A DNA stretch of 64,000 nucleotides from contig NZ_JACHJS010000001.1 in assembly GCF_014203755.1 (NCBI RefSeq), positions 7,192,001-7,256,000 on the forward strand, in the 5' to 3' direction. Shown piece after piece: positions 60,391 through 64,000 of this stretch; position 1 is the first letter of the stretch; each line of letters opens with the position of its first letter. The notes below the pieces were generated by a model. The model did no database searches, was not told the origin of the DNA, and saw only the letters and a list, made by a program, of their open reading frames with translations. This stretch comes from Saccharothrix violaceirubra (GTDB lineage: Bacteria > Actinomycetota > Actinomycetes > Mycobacteriales > Pseudonocardiaceae). Position numbers and translations under genes: made by a program.

Positions 60391-61499
60391 GGAGCTGTTT
60401 GAAGTTCGGATCTAGGTGGGCCCGGTGGTGTGCTGGTTGGGCTGGTAGAACACGGATGTGGCGCGTTTTGATCTGACCGATGCCGAGTGGGCGTTGATCG
60501 AGCCGCATATGCCGGTGGCGGCCACCGGGCCGTTGCCACGTCGGGTGCGGGAGCAGTTCAACGGGATCCTGTGGCGGTTCCGCACCGGGTCAGGCTGGCG
60601 TGACGTGCCCGAACGGTACGGTCCCTGGTCCACCGTCTACTCCCGGTTCAACACCTGGGCGAAGACCGGAGTGTTCCAGACGCTGATGGAGGCGCTGATC
60701 GCCGAGGCCGCCTCCCGCGGACAGGTCGACCTGGAACTGGTGAGCGTGGACTCCACGATCGTGCGGGCACACCACGAATCGGCCGGACTCGCGGTGACCG
60801 GGGAGACCCTTGACGCGCTGGAACAGGCGTTGACCGGGGAAAAAGGGGCTCCGTTGCCCGTCCAGCGGAGCGTGCTGCGGGTGGTGCGTCGCGGTCCGCG
60901 CCGGACACGACCGACGCGGGCACATCTGCCGGTCGGGACCGTGCCGCCCGTAGGCGCCGTCGGAAGGCGCGGGCTGCGGCGGCCGGGCTCGGCCGGTCCC
61001 GGGGCGGGCTGAGCAGCAAGGTCCACACCGCGGTCGACGCCGCCGGGCTGCCGTTGGCGTTCGTGCTCACCCCTGGCCAGGCCGGGGACAGCCCGCAATT
61101 CCGGACGGTGCTGGACCGGATCCGGGTTCCCGGCCCGGTCGGAAGGCCGCGCACCCGTCCGGACGCGGTGGCCGCGGACAAGGCGTACTCCTCCAAAGCC
61201 AACCGGGCCTACCTACGCCGCCGCCGGATCACGGCTGTGATCCCGGAGAAGACCGACCAGCGGGCCAACCGCAGGAACAAGGGCTCCGCCGGCGGGCGGC
61301 CTGTGTCCTTCGATCCCGTGCGCTACCGGCGGCGCAACACCGTCGAACGCCTCTTCCAGAAGATCAAGACATGGCGCGGACTGGCCACCCGCTACGACAA
61401 GACACCACAAAGCTACGAGGCCGGACTGCATCTACGAGGAGCCATCATGTGGTTGAAGACCCTTACCCCAACCACATGATCCCAACCCCAAACAGCTCC
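60391..61499 (+). mobile_element. IS5-family (IS427-group) insertion sequence, intact (1,109 bp)
   Basis: 22-bp imperfect inverted repeats GGAGCTGTTTG... (60391-60412) and its complement (61478-61499), three mismatches. Flanked by TAGC duplications (60387-60390, 61500-61503). One transposase encoded in two frames. Confidence 0.9.
60458..61479 (+). CDS. IS5-family transposase with programmed -1 frameshift
   Basis: The 0 frame starts at GTG 60458 (DUF4096-type N-terminus: ARFDLTDAEWALIEPHMPV, GSGWRDVPERYGPWSTVYSR) and carries SVDSTIVRAH (first catalytic Asp). At GGAAAAAG (60838-60845) the ribosome can shift to the -1 frame, which is open to 61479 and has VHTAVDAAGLPLAF, ADKAYSS (second Asp) and NTVERLFQKIKTWRG (Glu). 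Together they make a complete DDE transposase. Confidence 0.88.
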
Positions 61500-63697
61500 T
61501 AGCGGGCCTGGCCGCGGCGCACCGCGGTCAGCAGCAGTTGCGCCACGTCCACGACCTCGACGTGGGACGCCGCCGCCTTCTCGTTCTGCCGCGCGGTCAC
61601 GCCGTCGGTCAGCATGACCCGGCAGAACGGGCAGCCGGTGGCGATCTTGGACGGCGCCGTGCCCAGCGCCTCGTCCACGCGGTCGACGTTGATGCGCTTG
61701 CCGATCCGCTCTTCCATCCACATGCGCGCACCGCCCGCGCCGCAGCACATCGACCGGTCGCCGTGCCGGGGCATCTCGCGCAGGTTCGCGCCCGCCGCGC
61801 CGACCAGTTCACGCGGCGCCTCGTAGACCTTGTTGTGCCGACCGAGGTAGCACGGGTCGTGGTAGGTCACGTCCTCGGCGATCTCGGCGACCGGCACGAG
61901 GCGGCGTTCGCGGACCAGGCGGTTGAGCAGCTGGGTGTGGTGCACGACCTCGTACGTGCCGCCGACCTGCGGGTACTCGTTGGCCAGCGTGTTGAAGCAG
62001 TGCGCGCACGTCACGACGATCTTGCGCCGACCGGGCTCGCGGCCCTCGAAGACCGTGTTGAGCACCTCGACGTTCTGCTGCGCCAGCATCTGGAACAGGA
62101 ACTCGTTGCCCGCGCGCCGTGCCGGGTCGCCGGTGCACGTCTCCTCCGGCCCGAGCACCACGTAGGAGACCCCGGCGGTGTGCAGGAGTTCGGCCACGGC
62201 CCGGGTCGTCTTCTTCGCCCGGTCCTCGAACGCGCCCGCGCAGCCGACCCAGAACAGGTACTCGGCGTCGCCGAGTTCGCCGTCGAACACCGGCACCTCG
62301 AAGTCCAGCTCGTCGGTCCACGCGAGGCGGTCCTTGGCGTTCTGGCCCCAGGGGTTGCCCTTGTTCTCCAGGTTCTTGAACATGCCGCCGAGTTCCGACG
62401 GGAAGTTCGACTCGATCAGCACCTGGTAGCGCCGCATGTCGACGATGTGGTCCACGTGCTCGATGTCCACCGGGCACTGCTCGACGCAGGCGCCGCAGGT
62501 CGTGCACGACCACAGCACGTCCGGGTCGATCACGCCGAGTTCGTCGGCGCCGCCGATCAGCGGCCGTTCGGACTCGGCCAGCGCCAGCACGTCGATGGAC
62601 TCCAGGCGCTTCTTGTAGTCCTCGTACTTGTCCTCGACCAGGCCGACCTCGTCGCCCGCCATGTCGCGCTTGCCGCCCGCGAGCAGGTAGGGCGCCTTGG
62701 CGAACGCGTGGTCGCGCAGCTGGGTGATCACGAGCTTCGGCGACAGCGGCTTGCCCGTGTTCCACGCGGGGCACTGCGACTGGCAGCGCCCGCACTCGGT
62801 GCACGTGCTGAAGTCCAGCCAACCCTTCCACGTGAAGTCCTCGACCTTGCCGACGCCGAACGTGTCCGTGTCCGGGTCGGCCTCTTCGAGGTCGAGCACC
62901 TTGCCGCCGCTCATCATCGGCCGCAGCGCGCCCAACGCCACGCCGCCGTCGTCCTCGCGCTTGAAGTAGATGTTGAAGAACGCGCTGAACCGGTGCCACG
63001 CCACGCCCATGGTCAGGTTCTTCGAGACCACGATCAGCCAGATCATGCCCGAGAGCAGCTTGACGACCGCCATGACCGAGACCCAGTCCGGCGAGGCGGG
63101 CAGGACTTCGCCCAGCGGCGCCGTGACGAAGGACGACCACAGCGGCGGGTCCTCCAGGCCGGACGCCTGCTTGAACGCCTTCACCCCGAGGATGCCGAGG
63201 CCCTCGATGATCACGACGGCTTCGACGAAGTACGCGGCCTTGAAGTCCGAACCGGCGAACCGGGACAGCCGGTCGGCCCGGCGCGGGTGGTTGAGCTGCC
63301 GGATCACGGCGAGCGCCACGCCACCGGCCACGGTGCCGATGCCGAGCAGTTCGACCAGCAGCGACCACAGCGACCACGTGCCGATCACCGGCCAGTGGAA
63401 GCCCGGCGAGAACACTTCGCCGTACGCCTCGAACAACACGGCCGAGCCGATGAGGAAGCCCCACATCACCAGCCAGTGCCAGGGCGCGACCTTGCGGAAC
63501 TTCGCCATGCGGGTGTGCGCGGCGAACTCCACGATCAACGTGCGCAGTCGCGGCACGAACGGTCCGTTGCGCGTCGCGTCCGGTTGGCCCAGCCTGATGA
63601 TCTTGATCATCCGGACCACTCCGGCGACGAACAGCCCCCACGCGAAAACGCTGACGGCGACGCCTACGGCGCCGAGGCTGAGCTGAAGGGCTCCCAT
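61499..63697 (-). CDS. Membrane-anchored Fe-S oxidoreductase (heterodisulfide reductase-like)
   Basis: 732 aa. Five or six N-terminal membrane helices form a nitrate-reductase gamma-like domain; then two 4Fe-4S clusters (CTECGRCQSQCPAW and CTTCGACVEQCPVD) and two CCG domains (VGCAGAFEDRA...CTGDP...CAHCFNTL and DPCYLGRHNK...CCGAGGARMWMEE...CPFCRVML). It resembles mycobacterial Rv0338c, proposed to carry electrons between the quinone pool and a soluble partner. The IS5 element sits on its stop codon; because the IS ends in C the TAG stop is restored and the protein is unchanged. Confidence 0.93.
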   Translation of the reverse strand: MGALQLSLGAVGVAVSVFAWGLFVAGVVRMIKIIRLGQPDATRNGPFVPRLRTLIVEFAAHTRMAKFRKVAPWHWLVMWGFLIGSAVLFEAYGEVFSPGFHWPVIGTWSLWSLLVELLGIGTVAGGVALAVIRQLNHPRRADRLSRFAGSDFKAAYFVEAVVIIEGLGILGVKAFKQASGLEDPPLWSSFVTAPLGEVLPASPDWVSVMAVVKLLSGMIWLIVVSKNLTMGVAWHRFSAFFNIYFKREDDGGVALGALRPMMSGGKVLDLEEADPDTDTFGVGKVEDFTWKGWLDFSTCTECGRCQSQCPAWNTGKPLSPKLVITQLRDHAFAKAPYLLAGGKRDMAGDEVGLVEDKYEDYKKRLESIDVLALAESERPLIGGADELGVIDPDVLWSCTTCGACVEQCPVDIEHVDHIVDMRRYQVLIESNFPSELGGMFKNLENKGNPWGQNAKDRLAWTDELDFEVPVFDGELGDAEYLFWVGCAGAFEDRAKKTTRAVAELLHTAGVSYVVLGPEETCTGDPARRAGNEFLFQMLAQQNVEVLNTVFEGREPGRRKIVVTCAHCFNTLANEYPQVGGTYEVVHHTQLLNRLVRERRLVPVAEIAEDVTYHDPCYLGRHNKVYEAPRELVGAAGANLREMPRHGDRSMCCGAGGARMWMEERIGKRINVDRVDEALGTAPSKIATGCPFCRVMLTDGVTARQNEKAAASHVEVVDVAQLLLTAVRRGQAR

Positions 63698-63854
63698 GTC
63701 GCGGTGGCCTTTCCTCGTCGTTCTCCTGGTCGGGCACCCTACGCCCGACTACTGATGGGTAACCACTTGGTGGTGATCGTCCGCCCATTCAAGCGGTCGT
63801 CCGTGTCGGTTCCGATGCCTCAGTGTTGACCTTCACGCTGGACAATGAGGTGCA

Positions 63855-64000
63855 TGGGATTCGCGTCTCGTGAGTCTTGGCAGGTGTCCCACACGACCAA
63901 CCGCGCGGTGGACTGCGTCCTGTTCCTCCGCGACACCCTGGCGCTGTCCGTCGAGACCGTGCCCGAACTGCCCGGCCTCGACCCGTCCGTGCCGGTGGTG
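63855..64000 (+). CDS. 5' end of an unknown gene, truncated by window edge
   Basis: ATG 63855 opens a frame to the window edge: MGFASRESWQVSHTTNRAVD, then CVLFLRDTLALSVETVPELP. About 49 residues; no domain recognised. Divergent from the Fe-S oxidoreductase gene; the 157-bp gap between them likely holds both promoters. Confidence 0.5.

Noticed and set aside
61538..63829. A 763-aa plus-strand frame opposite the Fe-S oxidoreductase
   Set aside because: Antisense of two 4Fe-4S and two CCG domains; composition is that of a shadow frame.

Overview
The window is GC-rich chromosomal DNA from an actinomycete, most likely of the Pseudonocardiaceae type (Saccharothrix, Lentzea or Actinosynnema-like; this is an inference). 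Signs are frequent GTG/TTG starts, many 1-4 bp stop/start overlaps, a DUF397 + Scr1-type regulator pair, GTP-type PEPCK, a FadE5-like acyl-CoA dehydrogenase, an actinobacterial dCTP deaminase and LAxTG-anchored surface protein, and a DUF1206 protein. Genes of the core backbone (pckG, fadE5-like, tRNA-Gly/dcd, membrane Fe-S oxidoreductase) alternate with accessory pockets.

Layout. 1-5.4 kb: 3' part of a dynamin-like GTPase, a small hypothetical, an M48 membrane peptidase and a DxDGDG-repeat protein, then a block of 22-bp repeats. 5.5-8.6 kb: a 40-aa HTH ORF behind an 11-bp dyad, a two-copy membrane-protein/winged-helix operon behind a 16-bp palindrome, and a DUF397/Scr1 pair. 8.8-10.7 kb: pckG with a LacI-type palindrome upstream. 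10.7-14.4 kb: a tightly overlapping DUF262 / DUF3696-AAA / unknown three-gene cassette that looks like a defence system. 14.4-25.2 kb: lipoprotein, GntR + DUF3311 + solute:sodium symporter, ROK kinase coupled to a beta-helix membrane protein, polar amino-acid ABC transporter, M20 peptidase. 25.8-29.4 kb: branched-chain/pyruvate-type 2-oxoacid dehydrogenase E1a-E1b-E2 operon. 29.4-32.3 kb: second repeat block, MerR regulator, a TIR + deoxyribosyltransferase-fold fusion, and an unknown protein.

32.6-39.8 kb: an apparent small-molecule cluster (FAD/NAD-binding protein, acyl-CoA ligase, cupin, MFS, CGNR, degenerate PIN-like protein, LysR). 39.8-44.3 kb: SIMPL protein, STAND-like ATPase, short protein, NYN nuclease, Imm1 immunity protein and a PIN/HTH toxin-antitoxin module. 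44.4-53.7 kb: NHL-thioredoxin protein, GroES-like protein, VanW protein, DUF1206, third repeat block, FadE5-like dehydrogenase, LysE exporter, LuxR regulator. 53.7-55.2 kb: a 1,400-bp island bounded by 46-bp repeats of the tRNA-Gly 3' half, carrying a second PIN/HTH module paralogous to the first. 55.2-64 kb: dcd, CDF transporter, LAxTG surface protein, an IS3-family element inside that gene's terminator hairpin, a holin-like membrane protein, an IS5-family element landing on the stop codon of a large membrane Fe-S oxidoreductase, and the 5' end of a further gene.

The strongest candidates for undescribed biology are the DUF262/AAA/unknown cassette, the TIR-NDT fusion, the minimal tRNA-Gly island with its toxin-antitoxin module, and the 22-bp intergenic repeat family. 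Assignments come from reading motifs; no database search was possible.
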